Source of the DNA: Nitrospira sp.
GTDB lineage: Bacteria; Nitrospirota; Nitrospiria; Nitrospirales; Nitrospiraceae
Direction of reading: 5' to 3'
DNA: 64,000 nucleotides
NCBI GenBank assembly: GCA_030123625.1
Contig: CP126121.1
Span: 1,962,179-2,026,178 of the forward strand
Both the position numbers and the translations under genes were made by a program. Shown here piece after piece: positions 9,138-18,488 of this stretch; position 1 is the stretch's first letter; each line of letters opens with the position of its first letter. A model generated the notes under the pieces. The model was given only the letters and a program-made list of their open reading frames with translations, did not search any database and had not been told where the DNA came from.

Positions 9138-10448
9138 TTACGCAGGAACCAGTGTGACGAGCCAGGGGGGAACTTCTTCGGTCATGGAAGCGAACTTCCG
9201 TGCAGTGCTGCTCGCCGGAATGCCAGGAAAGGTGGCGCCTCGGCTGATGCGGACATACCGGAAATGACCGGCAACGTCATCCATTAAAGAAGATGAGCCT
9301 GATCGAAGGTAGTGACGCCGAAGGGCCGCCAACTCAGCCAAGTCCATTGATTCGCCGGTCTGCAGACCTATAAGGGCATGGTAGACCTCGCCGAAGACCT
9401 CCGGCAGATTGACGGAGTGAAAGGGTTGGTCCGGTGGACGATAGCGTGAGTCCTCGAGCAACTGCGCCAGGAGTTCCCAGAATACTTGCGCATCCATTGA
9501 TCCAAGCACGCATAGGAATCCGCGGCGAGCGAGCAGGCTCAAGAGATCGAGGGGGCCGACGATCTCAAACTTCCACGGCGGGAAGAGAAGCGCGCGGCCG
9601 GCATGCCGGACTTCAAGCGCTTGTTCTTTGCCGAACTGTGTCCTGTGAAATGCGCCTTTGGTGCGCTCCAGCTCGCTGCGAACGAGTGTCTCGGAGAGCC
9701 TCGTCGGCTCATAGGCGAAGGTCGGTGTGGCCGGCGCCCAACAGGTGGCGATGGTATATCGCGGGGCCAGCAACCCCTGCTGATCCAGATCTCCAAGTTC
9801 AAACATGTCTTGATTGCCGAAGAAAGAGAAGGAAAGCCCCTCCTTCCGCCGTAATTTCTGCAGCCTTTCCGGACTCGCATGGAGCGGGCCGCCCAGTTGG
9901 GAACGGGGATCGAGCCGGTCCAGGCAGTGAACGATGAACGGTCGGTGTTGTCGATTGAGCTCGGAGCCGTACAGATCGACTAACTCCTCGGCGAATGAGA
10001 GATCGCCGGCCCCGATCTCCAACACGGATGCTGCGTCAGTGCAACGAAGAAGGAGGTCGAATGGATTCTTCAAACGGCGCACAGCTTTTTCTACTTCCTC
10101 ACTCGACAGATGCGTCACAGGCCACTTCGAGAATGCTGTGGGCACCAACTCAAAAAAAACGGCCAATGCGCGCAGGGCCTTGGCCGGAGGGAAACCCGTG
10201 GCGGACTTGAGGGCTTCTCCGTCGAGATCCTGAGCCCGTCGCGGCTCGTGTTCTTCGAAGAGGCGCAACAACCGTTCTTTCACTGAAGCCGGAAGATCTT
10301 TGCTTCGAACGGCATCACAGAGTCGCGTAATAGTGGAGGGAAAGGTGGTTTCCTCCAGCACCTTCTTTGATGCCTCCCATTGTCGGGGAAGCTGACGCGC
10401 GCGAGCACTCACGGCGCGGCGGAATTCAGCGAGTAGGTCGGAACTCAT
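9138..10448 (-). CDS. Putative methyltransferase-like protein
   Basis: A 436-aa soluble protein. Near residue 150 it carries VLEIGAGDLSFAEELVDLYG, which fits motif I of class I SAM-dependent methyltransferases. The acidic residue is followed by LCDRL-like strands (FIVHCLDRL). The rest, including a roughly 140-residue N-terminal helical part and a C-terminal extension, is not recognised. The ATG at 10448 is used; a TTG at 10484 would add 12 residues. It is a single gene between the MoxR operon and the divergently transcribed ChaN gene. The methyltransferase call rests on one motif, and substrate is unknown. Confidence 0.7.
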   Translation of the reverse strand: MSSDLLAEFRRAVSARARQLPRQWEASKKVLEETTFPSTITRLCDAVRSKDLPASVKERLLRLFEEHEPRRAQDLDGEALKSATGFPPAKALRALAVFFELVPTAFSKWPVTHLSSEEVEKAVRRLKNPFDLLLRCTDAASVLEIGAGDLSFAEELVDLYGSELNRQHRPFIVHCLDRLDPRSQLGGPLHASPERLQKLRRKEGLSFSFFGNQDMFELGDLDQQGLLAPRYTIATCWAPATPTFAYEPTRLSETLVRSELERTKGAFHRTQFGKEQALEVRHAGRALLFPPWKFEIVGPLDLLSLLARRGFLCVLGSMDAQVFWELLAQLLEDSRYRPPDQPFHSVNLPEVFGEVYHALIGLQTGESMDLAELAALRRHYLRSGSSSLMDDVAGHFRYVRISRGATFPGIPASSTARKFASMTEEVPPWLVTLVPA

Positions 10449-10614
10449 GGAAGCGTGATCGGCTGTGCGTGAGAGGGTTATCAAGGACCGTTAGATCGAG
10501 GAGCATAGTAATCTTCAAACTTCAGCGTCAAGTCCGCTTGTTCACGCCTATTCGGTATGGTAGGAGTGGTCCATGATTCCTATCCTTCGTATTATGTTCA
10601 CACCCAAGATCACT

Positions 10615-10806
10615 TCAGGAGGCTCAAAAAGGCCGTCCAGCAAGGCCGCAGCGAGCGAAGGGGCGAAGCGTACGCTTCGGTACGTTGAGCCTCTGAGGTT
10701 CACGCCGTGCCGAATAAGGCACGGCACGTTTGTGAACGCCGCCGAGATGGTGAGGCGGCAGTGTCCCGCGAGAACGCCGCTGGCGGACTTTTTGAGCATC
10801 CTGCCG
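10615..10806. repeat. MITE-like element with inverted ends
   Basis: About 190 bp with imperfect terminal inverted repeats. The left end begins ggaggctcaaaaaggccgtc, and the reverse complement of the right end begins aggatgctcaaaaagtccgc. Inside are a perfect 14-bp palindrome (gaagcgtacgcttc, 10665-10678) and a hairpin with an 8-bp stem (10704-10711 with 10718-10725), wrapped by a second 6-bp stem (10698-10703 with 10732-10737). There is no coding capacity for a transposase. The structure fits a miniature inverted-repeat or REP-like interspersed element, and lies directly before the ChaN start. Confidence 0.7.
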
Positions 10807-10824
10807 GCCTGGCGATCGGCCGTC

Positions 10825-11784
10825 ATGCTGGGCTCGCTCGTGGCTCTGCTGGCATTCCCGATCGGCTGTGGAGCTGAGCGTGAGGCCAGCCTCCGTTCAG
10901 ACACCGATGAGAAATGGCAACCTTGGCAGGTTCTTGAAACACAATCCGGCCGTATCGTCCCTTTTTCAGAATTGATGACGAAGCTGGAGCAACATGACAT
11001 TGTCTATCTGGGAGAGGAACACCATAATCCCTACCATATTCAAGCAGCCCTGAAAGTACTGGATCAATTGGTGGCCGACGGCATTGAACCGACCATTGGA
11101 ATGGAGATGTTCGGCTGGGACGGCCAACCGGCACTCGACAATTATGTCGCGACAACTCAGCCGGTCACGAACGAGTTTTTGGAACAGGTGCGCTGGAAGC
11201 AAAATTGGGGTGGAGCATTTGAAGACTACGCGCCATTGGTGACGTTTGCACGAGACCGACACTTGTCCGTCCTGGCGATGAATCCACCCAGACCTTTGAT
11301 TCGGGGTGTCGTCAAACGGGGCCTCGACCAGGAGAGGCATGAGCCGGAATGGGTGCCGTGGGGAATCTTGCAGGAGGATATCGTCGACGACCCAGCGTAC
11401 CGGGGAAGAATTCTCGATCAGTTGCGACGGTGCCACGGAGGAACCGAGGAACACTTCCGGACGATGTATGAGGCATCGATGGTCCGGGACGAGGGCATGG
11501 CGAGAACACTGGTCCACCGACAAGAAGAATTTCGCCGGGAGAGCGACGGCCCCCGTCGAATGATCGTGAGTTACACGGGAGGAGGCCATGTTCAATATGG
11601 CCTCCCCGTACCGAAGCGGGTCGCTAGACGCCTGGGAGATGACATCAAACAAACCACGATTTACATGATGTCGTTTGAGCCCAGTAAAACCGAAGAGGTT
11701 CGGACACTCATGCAGGAACCCATCGCTGATTATATTTGGCTGACGCCCATGGGAAAATCCAGCTCAACCAAACCCTGCCGATAG
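10825..11784 (+). CDS. ChaN family lipoprotein (haem-binding/Tiki-like)
   Basis: A 319-aa lipoprotein of the ChaN family, whose studied members bind haem. The start at 10825 gives a classical lipoprotein signal, MLGSLVALLAFPIGC, so the mature protein would be lipid-anchored at Cys15. The body shows family features: IVYLGEEHHNPYHI with Glu-Glu-His-His, then IGMEMFGWDGQPALDNY, and a late SYTGGGHVQYGLPVP segment. The frame stays open upstream to 10573 only because it reads through the MITE-like repeat, so I exclude that part. The repeat may affect transcription of this gene. Haem binding is known for relatives, not shown here. Confidence 0.87.
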   Translation: MLGSLVALLAFPIGCGAEREASLRSDTDEKWQPWQVLETQSGRIVPFSELMTKLEQHDIVYLGEEHHNPYHIQAALKVLDQLVADGIEPTIGMEMFGWDGQPALDNYVATTQPVTNEFLEQVRWKQNWGGAFEDYAPLVTFARDRHLSVLAMNPPRPLIRGVVKRGLDQERHEPEWVPWGILQEDIVDDPAYRGRILDQLRRCHGGTEEHFRTMYEASMVRDEGMARTLVHRQEEFRRESDGPRRMIVSYTGGGHVQYGLPVPKRVARRLGDDIKQTTIYMMSFEPSKTEEVRTLMQEPIADYIWLTPMGKSSSTKPCR

Positions 11785-11921
11785 ACCATCCAGAACGTGC
11801 GCTTCAGACAGTCGAGTAGAGCAAGGCGTATACAAAACCGTTCAGTGCTTGACAGGATTCAAGGCCCTCGTCACACTGAGGCCGTATGCGTGATGGTTGC
11901 GCAAGAGGCCGGCTCGTTTAG

Positions 11922-12824
11922 ATGCGAAACAAAATTCCTTGCAGTGCCGAACGGCTTGGTTTGTTGACCTCTGAAATGATCCAGGCCGTGTCGGATGCCT
12001 CGGCCTTTCAAATAGCCCATCAGTACTTGACCACGAATCGCGTCCGTATCGCCGAGGCGGGTGATTCCCAGATCACGTCGTCCGTCATCGGTAATTCCGG
12101 TCTGTATGAGCAGGACATTCGACTGAAAGACGGCCACCTCGTCTCGAAATGTTCCTGCATGCTTCCCGAAGAGCCCATGTGCCGTCATTGCATCGCGGTG
12201 CTGCTGGAGTATCAGCGATGGGCTCAGCCTCGGCAATCGCGAAACCCGAAGTTTGCGAAAGAATCGATAACGGCAGCGCCGATCAGTCCTTCGGATAATG
12301 GCAAAAGGGCCACCGTGCCGTCGTTCACGGCCGACGTAAAACTAAGCGATGTCATGGTTTTTTTGGAATGGCTTCAACCGGCGATGAAGGCTCTTGAAAG
12401 GCAAGAGCCGCTTCCTGCTCCTCCCGCCCTCGGGCCCGGAGCGATCTCGATGTGGATTCAAGCGATCAGCAATCTTGAGGATCGACGCAGGGAGAGTGAA
12501 GAGGTCATGACGAGTCTCGAATCTCAGTTGAAAGACCGTGACTCGGACGTTGGACATCTCACGCAACAACTCCAGACCTCTCTGCGAGAAAGCAATGCCG
12601 CGCAGGCCACTACTCAGGAACTTCGACGAGAAGTGGCATCCTATAAGGAAGTGCTGACCAGAGTCAGCGAGTTGACCGCCGAAGTCGTACGACATGCCGG
12701 ACAGATGCGGGCTGTTACGGGAGATATGCTTCAGAAGGGCTCTCAACTCGAAAACCTTGTCAGTTCGTTTAAGGATGTGGCTGAGGCACTCCAGTCGACC
12801 GTCACGCTGCCTTCTCACAAATAG
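11922..12824 (+). CDS. SWIM zinc-finger protein with C-terminal coiled coil
   Basis: A 300-aa protein. Residues about 65-100 form a SWIM zinc finger, CxC-xn-CxH, seen as CSCMLPEEPMCRHCIAVLL. A proline-rich linker follows, then a long predicted coiled coil from about residue 185 to 260, rich in E, Q, L and R. SWIM domains bind DNA or protein, and in bacteria they often occur next to SNF2 helicases; here the gene is alone. No signal peptide or membrane segment is present. No strong ribosome binding site is seen before the ATG. The combination of SWIM with a coiled coil is unusual, and its target is unknown. Confidence 0.82.
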   Translation: MRNKIPCSAERLGLLTSEMIQAVSDASAFQIAHQYLTTNRVRIAEAGDSQITSSVIGNSGLYEQDIRLKDGHLVSKCSCMLPEEPMCRHCIAVLLEYQRWAQPRQSRNPKFAKESITAAPISPSDNGKRATVPSFTADVKLSDVMVFLEWLQPAMKALERQEPLPAPPALGPGAISMWIQAISNLEDRRRESEEVMTSLESQLKDRDSDVGHLTQQLQTSLRESNAAQATTQELRREVASYKEVLTRVSELTAEVVRHAGQMRAVTGDMLQKGSQLENLVSSFKDVAEALQSTVTLPSHK

Positions 12825-12950
12825 CAATCGCCCCCTTCACCACGCCGATTCCTTCACGACTTGATTCCTCTTGCGCCCTCCAGTCGCCGTCCAGTACAAT
12901 ATGCCCCACTTCTCGTGTACGGATTTGATGGATTTAGTAAGGGGGGAGCG

Positions 12951-13139
12951 ATGAATCGGCTACTTTCACGAACAGGTCTGTTAACCGGGATCTTGCTGGT
13001 CCAAGCTTTACCGGTATTGGCGAATGTCCCAGAGGGGGGAGGGCCTCCGGATTACAGCGGAATCACCGGTCTGTACTATACACTCATCGCAGTAGTCCTC
13101 GCGTACGGCGTTTACGACACGTTCTTCAAGAAGTCGTAA
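12951..13139 (+). CDS. Small secreted/membrane protein, paralogue of the 4414 gene
   Basis: A 62-aa protein of unknown function with a signal peptide (ending near PVLANVPEGG) and one hydrophobic stretch, GITGLYYTLIAVVLAYGVYD, then a basic end (FFKKS). The ATG at 12951 is chosen because ggggggag directly precedes it. It shares the core G-x-x-YYT-[IL]-I-x4-x-YGV-x-D-x-F with the 4414 protein, which has an additional C-terminal hydrophobic segment. It lies between the SWIM gene and the tesA gene with no shared operon. Confidence 0.8.
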   Translation: MNRLLSRTGLLTGILLVQALPVLANVPEGGGPPDYSGITGLYYTLIAVVLAYGVYDTFFKKS

Positions 13140-13212
13140 GGAATAGCAGTTCGGTACCCGCCTATGTTGAGTTGTCTTGCTGGTGTGCGGGTCTGATCGA
13201 GAAGTCCCTCCT

Positions 13213-13890
13213 TCAACTTCGCTTGTGCGAAAGCGGGGAGTTGTGCTCATTCAACACCGGTTTGAGAACGTTGAGGACTTGCTCTACGATGATCTTATAG
13301 CCTTCCTTGGTTGGGTGAATACCGTCAGCCTGATTCAGCGAGGATGAACCACCCACCCCTTCTAGAAAAAATGGGATTAAGGGAAGTTGATATTCTATAG
13401 CCAGCATCTGGTACATGGCTTCGAAGCTTATTGTGTAGTCCTGTCCGTAATTCGGAGGTAATTTCATTCCCGCCAAGACAACCGTCGTGCCTGCCTCCTG
13501 TAATTGTCGGATGATCCGACGAAGATTGCTTTTTGTTTGATCGACGGGGAGCCCTCGGAGTCCATCGTTCGCACCCAATTCGAGGATCACCAGCTCAGGC
13601 TTGCTGTTCAGGATCCAGTGAACACGTCGAAGTCCACCGGCCGTCGTGTCGCCGCTCACACCGGCGTTGATTACCAAATAGTGGTAACCCAGATCATCAA
13701 GTCGGCGTTGAAGTTGAGCCGGGTAGGATTCATCGGCTTGCACCCCAAGTCCGGCGGTGAGACTGTCCCCAAACGCCACGATGCGGGGTCTATCGTCCGA
13801 TGCTGAAAAAGAGATCGCTCCCGAAGTGAGCGGCCAAAGCAGCATCAAGAAGACCGGCACGAGTATGTCATGAAATCGTTTCATGGTCAT
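13213..13890 (-). CDS. tesA: SGNH-hydrolase esterase / thioesterase I
   Basis: A 225-aa secreted SGNH hydrolase of the TesA/arylesterase family. All four blocks are seen: GDSLTAGLG (nucleophile Ser), VINAGVSGDTTAGG (Gly), LELGANDGLRG (Asn) and DGIHPTKEG (catalytic Asp and His). A signal peptide covers the first 25 or so residues, placing it in the periplasm. It is divergent from an ABC transporter pair of the ybbA-ybbP type, the same partnership known in Escherichia coli. The roughly 80-bp gap between them has a TATAAT-like element near 13923 that could serve the ABC genes. Confidence 0.93.
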   Translation of the reverse strand: MTMKRFHDILVPVFLMLLWPLTSGAISFSASDDRPRIVAFGDSLTAGLGVQADESYPAQLQRRLDDLGYHYLVINAGVSGDTTAGGLRRVHWILNSKPELVILELGANDGLRGLPVDQTKSNLRRIIRQLQEAGTTVVLAGMKLPPNYGQDYTISFEAMYQMLAIEYQLPLIPFFLEGVGGSSSLNQADGIHPTKEGYKIIVEQVLNVLKPVLNEHNSPLSHKRS

Positions 13891-13972
13891 GTGAAGCGAT
13901 ACTCGATCATTATTCTGTACAGTATAATAACATTTCTGAAGCTCTCATTTCGAAAGGCGAGCAACGTTTTTG

Positions 13973-14713
13973 ATGATCACCGTGAAAGATGTTTCGATGG
14001 TCTTGGCGGCGGCAAGTCGTTCAGTCACGATTCTTGACCGCATCACCTTTGAAATCCCGACAAAGCAGACAGTGGCCATTGTGGGGCCATCAGGAAGTGG
14101 AAAGTCGACATTGCTGGGTTTGATGGCGGGCCTCGATCGACCGACCACTGGATCAATTCAACTGGATGGAACAGACATCACAACCATGGGTGAGAGTCAG
14201 ATGGCCCGGTTCCGGCGCGAAAAGGTGGGCTATATCTTCCAATCGTTTCATCTCATCCCGACCCTTACGGCAATCGAGAACGTCGCCGTTCCACTGGAAC
14301 TCAGCGGAGTGAGTCGAGCCGGTAATCGGGCGGGTGAATTGCTTGCTGCGGTCGGACTGTCCGACCGTATGGAGCACTATCCGGTTCAGCTATCAGGTGG
14401 AGAACAACAACGAGTCGCGGTGGCCCGGGCGTTTGCCTGTCGTCCCCCCATCCTATTGGCGGATGAGCCGACAGGAAACCTCGACAGTTCTACCGGTGCC
14501 CACGTCATCGAGTTGCTGCTCTCACTCCATCGTGATTATGGCACCACTCTCGTTCTCGTGACACATGACGCAACGCTGGCCTCGTCGATGCAGCGTGTCC
14601 TGTCCCTCCGCGACGGGCATCTGGAGTCCGATACTCTGCCTGCCTCGCCCAGTGTTGAGCGGACTCCCCCCGATCCGTTATCCTCTGATTCATTCCCCAT
14701 ATTCGGAGTATGA
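13973..14713 (+). CDS. ABC transporter ATP-binding protein (YbbA-like)
   Basis: A roughly 246-aa ATPase of the LolD/MacB/YbbA type. Visible motifs are Walker A ([12 protein letters not shown]), the Q-loop region ([19 protein letters not shown]), the signature [14 protein letters not shown] and Walker B ([13 protein letters not shown]). The family powers extraction or mechanotransmission, not classic import. It overlaps the permease gene by 4 bases (ATGA), so the two are coupled, and it faces tesA. The start is the ATG at 13973 after an aaaggcgag site; a TTG one codon earlier is possible. Confidence 0.94.
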   Translation: MITVKDVSMVLAAASRSVTILDRITFEIPTKQTVAIVGPSGSGKSTLLGLMAGLDRPTTGSIQLDGTDITTMGESQMARFRREKVGYIFQSFHLIPTLTAIENVAVPLELSGVSRAGNRAGELLAAVGLSDRMEHYPVQLSGGEQQRVAVARAFACRPPILLADEPTGNLDSSTGAHVIELLLSLHRDYGTTLVLVTHDATLASSMQRVLSLRDGHLESDTLPASPSVERTPPDPLSSDSFPIFGV

Positions 14714-17364
14714 CTTCCTTCATATTCAACATGGCGTTGCGCGAGACACGTGCGGCATGGCGGCACTTTCTCTATTTCTTGGTTTGTATTGCGATCGGTG
14801 TGGGGGCATTGACCGGAGTCTCTCTTTTCGGCACGCAGGTAGAACGAGCCGTTACCAAAGAAGCGCGCGGCCTTCTCGGAGGCGATCTTGAAATCCGACT
14901 CTCTCGCCTGATGAGTCCCAAAGGCCGGGAGGTTCTGGATTCGTTGAACGATCGTGGAGTCGCTCTCACCCACGTCAGCGAGCTCGTGGCGATGGCCTCG
15001 CGAACCGAATCATCCGGAAGTGGGCAACCGACTCAGATCATTGAGCTCAAAGCCGTCGAGCCTCAATATCCGCTATATGGCACGCTCCGATCGGAACCAC
15101 AGGGAGACTTAGTGGATCTTCTTAGCCGGAAAACTCGCCGGTGTCCCGACCGCATCTGCTTTGGAGTCGTCGTGCAGGAGTCTCTCTTGATCCGAATGGG
15201 ACTCAGGGAAGGGGATTCACTCAAGATCGGGCAAGGTTTCTTCATCATCACCGGCGTGGTCAGGACGGAACCGGATCGCATGGCGAACGCCTTCAGCCTT
15301 GGTCCTCGAGTCCTGATGTCACGAGAAGGACTTTACGCGGCTGAGCTGATCAAGGTGGGCAGCAGGATTCGTGAGCGATATCTCCTGAAAACGCCAACCT
15401 CTATGGCGCTTGAACCGCTGCTCTACGAGTTGAGAGAGCGACTTGCGCCGGACTCTGCCCGCGTGTCGAGTTACCGTGATGCACAACCACAATTGAAGCA
15501 GTCTTTGGAACAGCTGACCCGTTATTTGGGTTTGATCGGATTGACGGCGCTGTTTGTAGGGGGCTTGGGGGTTGCTACGTCGGTTCATGCTTTTGTGCGG
15601 GAAAAATTGAATACGATCGCTGTCTTGAAGACGGTCGGAGCAGAGTCTCCCACGATCATCGGGACCTATGGGGTACAGGCGATGATCCTTGGGCTGGTCG
15701 GAAGCCTTGTCGGCCTCATAATCGGTGTGCTGCTTTACCAAGGATCCCCGTGGATGATTGCAGCCTTGATGGCATCGGATCTCCTTGACCAATTAGGATT
15801 TGCAACGAATGGAATGAATTTTACTCTAGCTCCTCTTGCGAAGGGGTTGGCATTGGGCATGCTGTCCACGCTGCTCTTTGCACTTTGGCCGTTGTTGACG
15901 ATCCGTGATGTCAAACCGGCCCGAATCTTCCGCCGTGAGGTTGTTCCACTGAGCCCGGTGGCACCATGGTGGACGGCTTGGCGTGAGGTTGACAGGGTCA
16001 AGATTCTTGTGTCGGTTGGAATCGGCTTGGGACTGCTGCTCTTGTCCGTGTGGCAAGCAAATTCATGGAAGATCGGCCTACTGTTTATCCTGGCCTTCGC
16101 GGTTGCAGTCCTGCTGTTGGGTGTGTCGGCACGCGGCGTGCTCATGGCACTGAAAAAATCGCCACGTCCTGAGCCTCTTGTCTTTCGTCAAGCACTGGGC
16201 AACATCTTACGCCCTGGTAGCCAGGCAGTGAGCATCACGATTGCGATCGGCATCGCCGTCATGGTCGTAACGACTGTGTCGCTCGTCGAATGTTCGCTCC
16301 TCGCACAAGTAGGTGGCAATCGGCCGACCGACGCCCCGACGTTTTTCTTCATCGATATCCAACCTGATCAGGCAGAAGGGATGGCTGCTCTCCTCCGCCG
16401 ACGTTCCAGTGATCCAAGCCCTCGATTGACACCGCTGGTGCGATCCCGGCTATCAGCCGTCAAGGATGAGCCCGTGAAGTTGGAAGCCACGTCAGAGGAG
16501 GAAGAACAGAAAGAGAAGGCCGCCCAGAAGGAAGGACGTCGGAAGAAGTGGTACCTGACACGCGAATACGTCCTGACGTTTCTCCAGGACCTTCCCAAAG
16601 ACAATAAGATTGTTCAGGGTAAGTGGTGGAAACCTGGACAAGTCTTTACCAAACCGCTGATTTCGATCGAGGAGGATGCGGCGAAGCAACTTGGTCTCAC
16701 AGTCGGTGACACCATCGAGCTCGACATACAAGGAGTACCCATCGCTGGGGAGATCAGCAGCATTCGTCAAGTGGAGTGGGGAAATTTTTCCACGAACTTC
16801 TACATGATCTTTTCGCCGGGCGCCCTCGATGGCGCCCCGCATACTTATGTGGCCACGGCTCGCGTCGCGCCGTCCGAAGAGACGGCGTTACAGCAAGCGG
16901 TCGTCGCATCTTTTCCCAATGTGACGGCCATTAATATGGGCGATGTCCTCGCCAGTTTTGCCCGAGTGCTTGATCGGCTGTCCCTCGCCATCCGTGCCGT
17001 GGCATTGTTCTGTGTTGTTTCAGGCGGTTTGGTGATGGCAGCCGCCTTGGCGGCGACGCGCTATCGGCGGTTGTACGAATCAGTCATCCTGAAAGCCCTG
17101 GGAGCGACTCGCAGCGTGATCGTGCGTACGTTTGCGGCCGAGTACGCGATCTTGGGGGCATTGGCCGGTCTGCTGGGATGCGCATTGGCCAGCGTACTGT
17201 CCTGCGCGGTCCTTGAGACAATGTTTGAACTCTCCTGGAGCCTTCAGCCGACCGTGCTGGTTATGGGCTTTATAGCGACGATTATACTCACCATGCTGGT
17301 CGGGTTTCTCAGCACTTATCGGATACTCGGTCAGCCACCATTGGCGGTGCTTCGCCAGGAATAG
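14710..17364 (+). CDS. FtsX-like ABC permease (YbbP-like)
   Basis: An 884-aa membrane protein with two FtsX-type halves. The first helix (residues about 15-35) is followed by a large periplasmic domain, a group of helices at about 270-460, a second periplasmic domain with a charged insert (SEEEEQKEKAAQKEGRRKK), and C-terminal helices from about 755. The signature around helix pairs (VLKTVGAESPTIIGTYGVQA and ILKALGATRSVIVRTFAAEY) is typical of the family. With the upstream ATPase and divergent tesA it makes the conserved tesA-ybbA-ybbP cluster. The substrate is unknown; lipid or lipoprotein-related work is a guess from the esterase neighbour. Confidence 0.93.
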   Translation: MTSFIFNMALRETRAAWRHFLYFLVCIAIGVGALTGVSLFGTQVERAVTKEARGLLGGDLEIRLSRLMSPKGREVLDSLNDRGVALTHVSELVAMASRTESSGSGQPTQIIELKAVEPQYPLYGTLRSEPQGDLVDLLSRKTRRCPDRICFGVVVQESLLIRMGLREGDSLKIGQGFFIITGVVRTEPDRMANAFSLGPRVLMSREGLYAAELIKVGSRIRERYLLKTPTSMALEPLLYELRERLAPDSARVSSYRDAQPQLKQSLEQLTRYLGLIGLTALFVGGLGVATSVHAFVREKLNTIAVLKTVGAESPTIIGTYGVQAMILGLVGSLVGLIIGVLLYQGSPWMIAALMASDLLDQLGFATNGMNFTLAPLAKGLALGMLSTLLFALWPLLTIRDVKPARIFRREVVPLSPVAPWWTAWREVDRVKILVSVGIGLGLLLLSVWQANSWKIGLLFILAFAVAVLLLGVSARGVLMALKKSPRPEPLVFRQALGNILRPGSQAVSITIAIGIAVMVVTTVSLVECSLLAQVGGNRPTDAPTFFFIDIQPDQAEGMAALLRRRSSDPSPRLTPLVRSRLSAVKDEPVKLEATSEEEEQKEKAAQKEGRRKKWYLTREYVLTFLQDLPKDNKIVQGKWWKPGQVFTKPLISIEEDAAKQLGLTVGDTIELDIQGVPIAGEISSIRQVEWGNFSTNFYMIFSPGALDGAPHTYVATARVAPSEETALQQAVVASFPNVTAINMGDVLASFARVLDRLSLAIRAVALFCVVSGGLVMAAALAATRYRRLYESVILKALGATRSVIVRTFAAEYAILGALAGLLGCALASVLSCAVLETMFELSWSLQPTVLVMGFIATIILTMLVGFLSTYRILGQPPLAVLRQE

Positions 17365-17397
17365 TCCTGACTCATCGTGGGAACCGAATAGTCGCCC

Positions 17398-17904
17398 CTA
17401 CCGCCTGGACGGCAACAGTTCGGGTAGCCATACATCGATAAGCTGGCGAATGCGCCGCTCATCGCTTCGACGGAGTCGAGTGAAACGTAGACCGATCGCG
17501 CCATCGGCTGACGACCGCACCACGGCCTCCTCGATAGTAATCGGGAAGGAATCGTTGGAATGCTGAAATTCGAGTTCGAGCCGCGCGCCGATCGCCGCCG
17601 GAGCCGTAGAACGAATCCGGCATCCACGTATCGATAGATTCTCCATCACGCCTTCTTGCCCCGTCTCATCCGGGTACTTGGACCGACGCGGCCTAAACCA
17701 GACCGGAAAAGAGACTTCGACACGCTCGAAGCTGCGACGGGGATTGGGCGTACGGCGCCCGAGGAATGTTCGAAAGCGATCGGCGCAGAGCTGGCATCGA
17801 AACGGATAAATCGTCAGACCGCTCAGGAGAACATCAGAAAGAGATGCTCTGTGGGCGAGTCTGATTTTGCTCGCCCCGCAAGCCGGACAGCGGAGATCGG
17901 ACAT
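17398..17904 (-). CDS. PilZ domain protein with N-terminal zinc ribbon
   Basis: A 168-aa protein. The start is a small zinc ribbon (CPACG near residue 6 and CQLC near residue 38). The rest is a PilZ domain with both c-di-GMP-binding motifs: RRSFER (RxxxR) near residue 57 and NLSIRG ([DN]xSxxG) near residue 90. It should therefore bind cyclic di-GMP and signal to an unknown partner. The ATG at 17904 is used; a TTG four codons upstream is the alternative. It stands alone, convergent with the ABC permease gene 33 bases away. Confidence 0.9.
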   Translation of the reverse strand: MSDLRCPACGASKIRLAHRASLSDVLLSGLTIYPFRCQLCADRFRTFLGRRTPNPRRSFERVEVSFPVWFRPRRSKYPDETGQEGVMENLSIRGCRIRSTAPAAIGARLELEFQHSNDSFPITIEEAVVRSSADGAIGLRFTRLRRSDERRIRQLIDVWLPELLPSRR

Positions 17905-18488
17905 CGGAATTTCCAAATGGGGTGTCTTTTGATTGTAGCGGGACGCAAAGCTCTCGACAACAGAGTGAATATGCGTACCATGCTAATACGTACGTACAGA
18001 GATCGGTTTTGTGGTCTATCTTTTCTTCAAGGATTGACGGTCATGCGCGGCACGATCATGTGGTGGAATCAAAGCCTGATATGTATCCAATTGGTTCGAT
18101 CCAGTATCTCGTAAGATACACTTGGCGCGAGCCGCTGCCTCAAACGAAAACGAAGCGAATTGATGATACCCCGGTAAGGAAATACGAAAATGTTTCACCC
18201 TCACAATGCGCACGGATCTTGCTCACTCTCAAAATTAGAGTCACGGAAGGTCCATTGTTATGAGGCGCGCCGCTGGATCCTTTCCATGTCTCCAAGTTCT
18301 CCGTTTGGACAGATCGGTTTATAAGCGACGTGCGTCTCAGATCCTTCGTACGTTAAGCAAGGATGGACCACTTAAGCCCCTGCGGGGAACCGGTGGAACT
18401 CATTACGATTAACAAGATCATTACTTGAGGTAGGAATTATACGTCCAAATCTCAAATCGAGGAAGATGGCCATAAGGAGGAGAAAGCC
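17905..18488. other. Intergenic stretch without recognised features
   Basis: About 580 bp between the PilZ gene and a secreted protein gene. Frames here are short, without ribosome binding sites or recognisable motifs. The last 60 bases lead into a good aaggaggag site for the next gene. Confidence 0.6.

Noticed and set aside
10573-10824. N-terminal extension of the ChaN protein
   Set aside because: It is encoded by the MITE-like repeat and lies before a complete lipoprotein signal starting at 10825.
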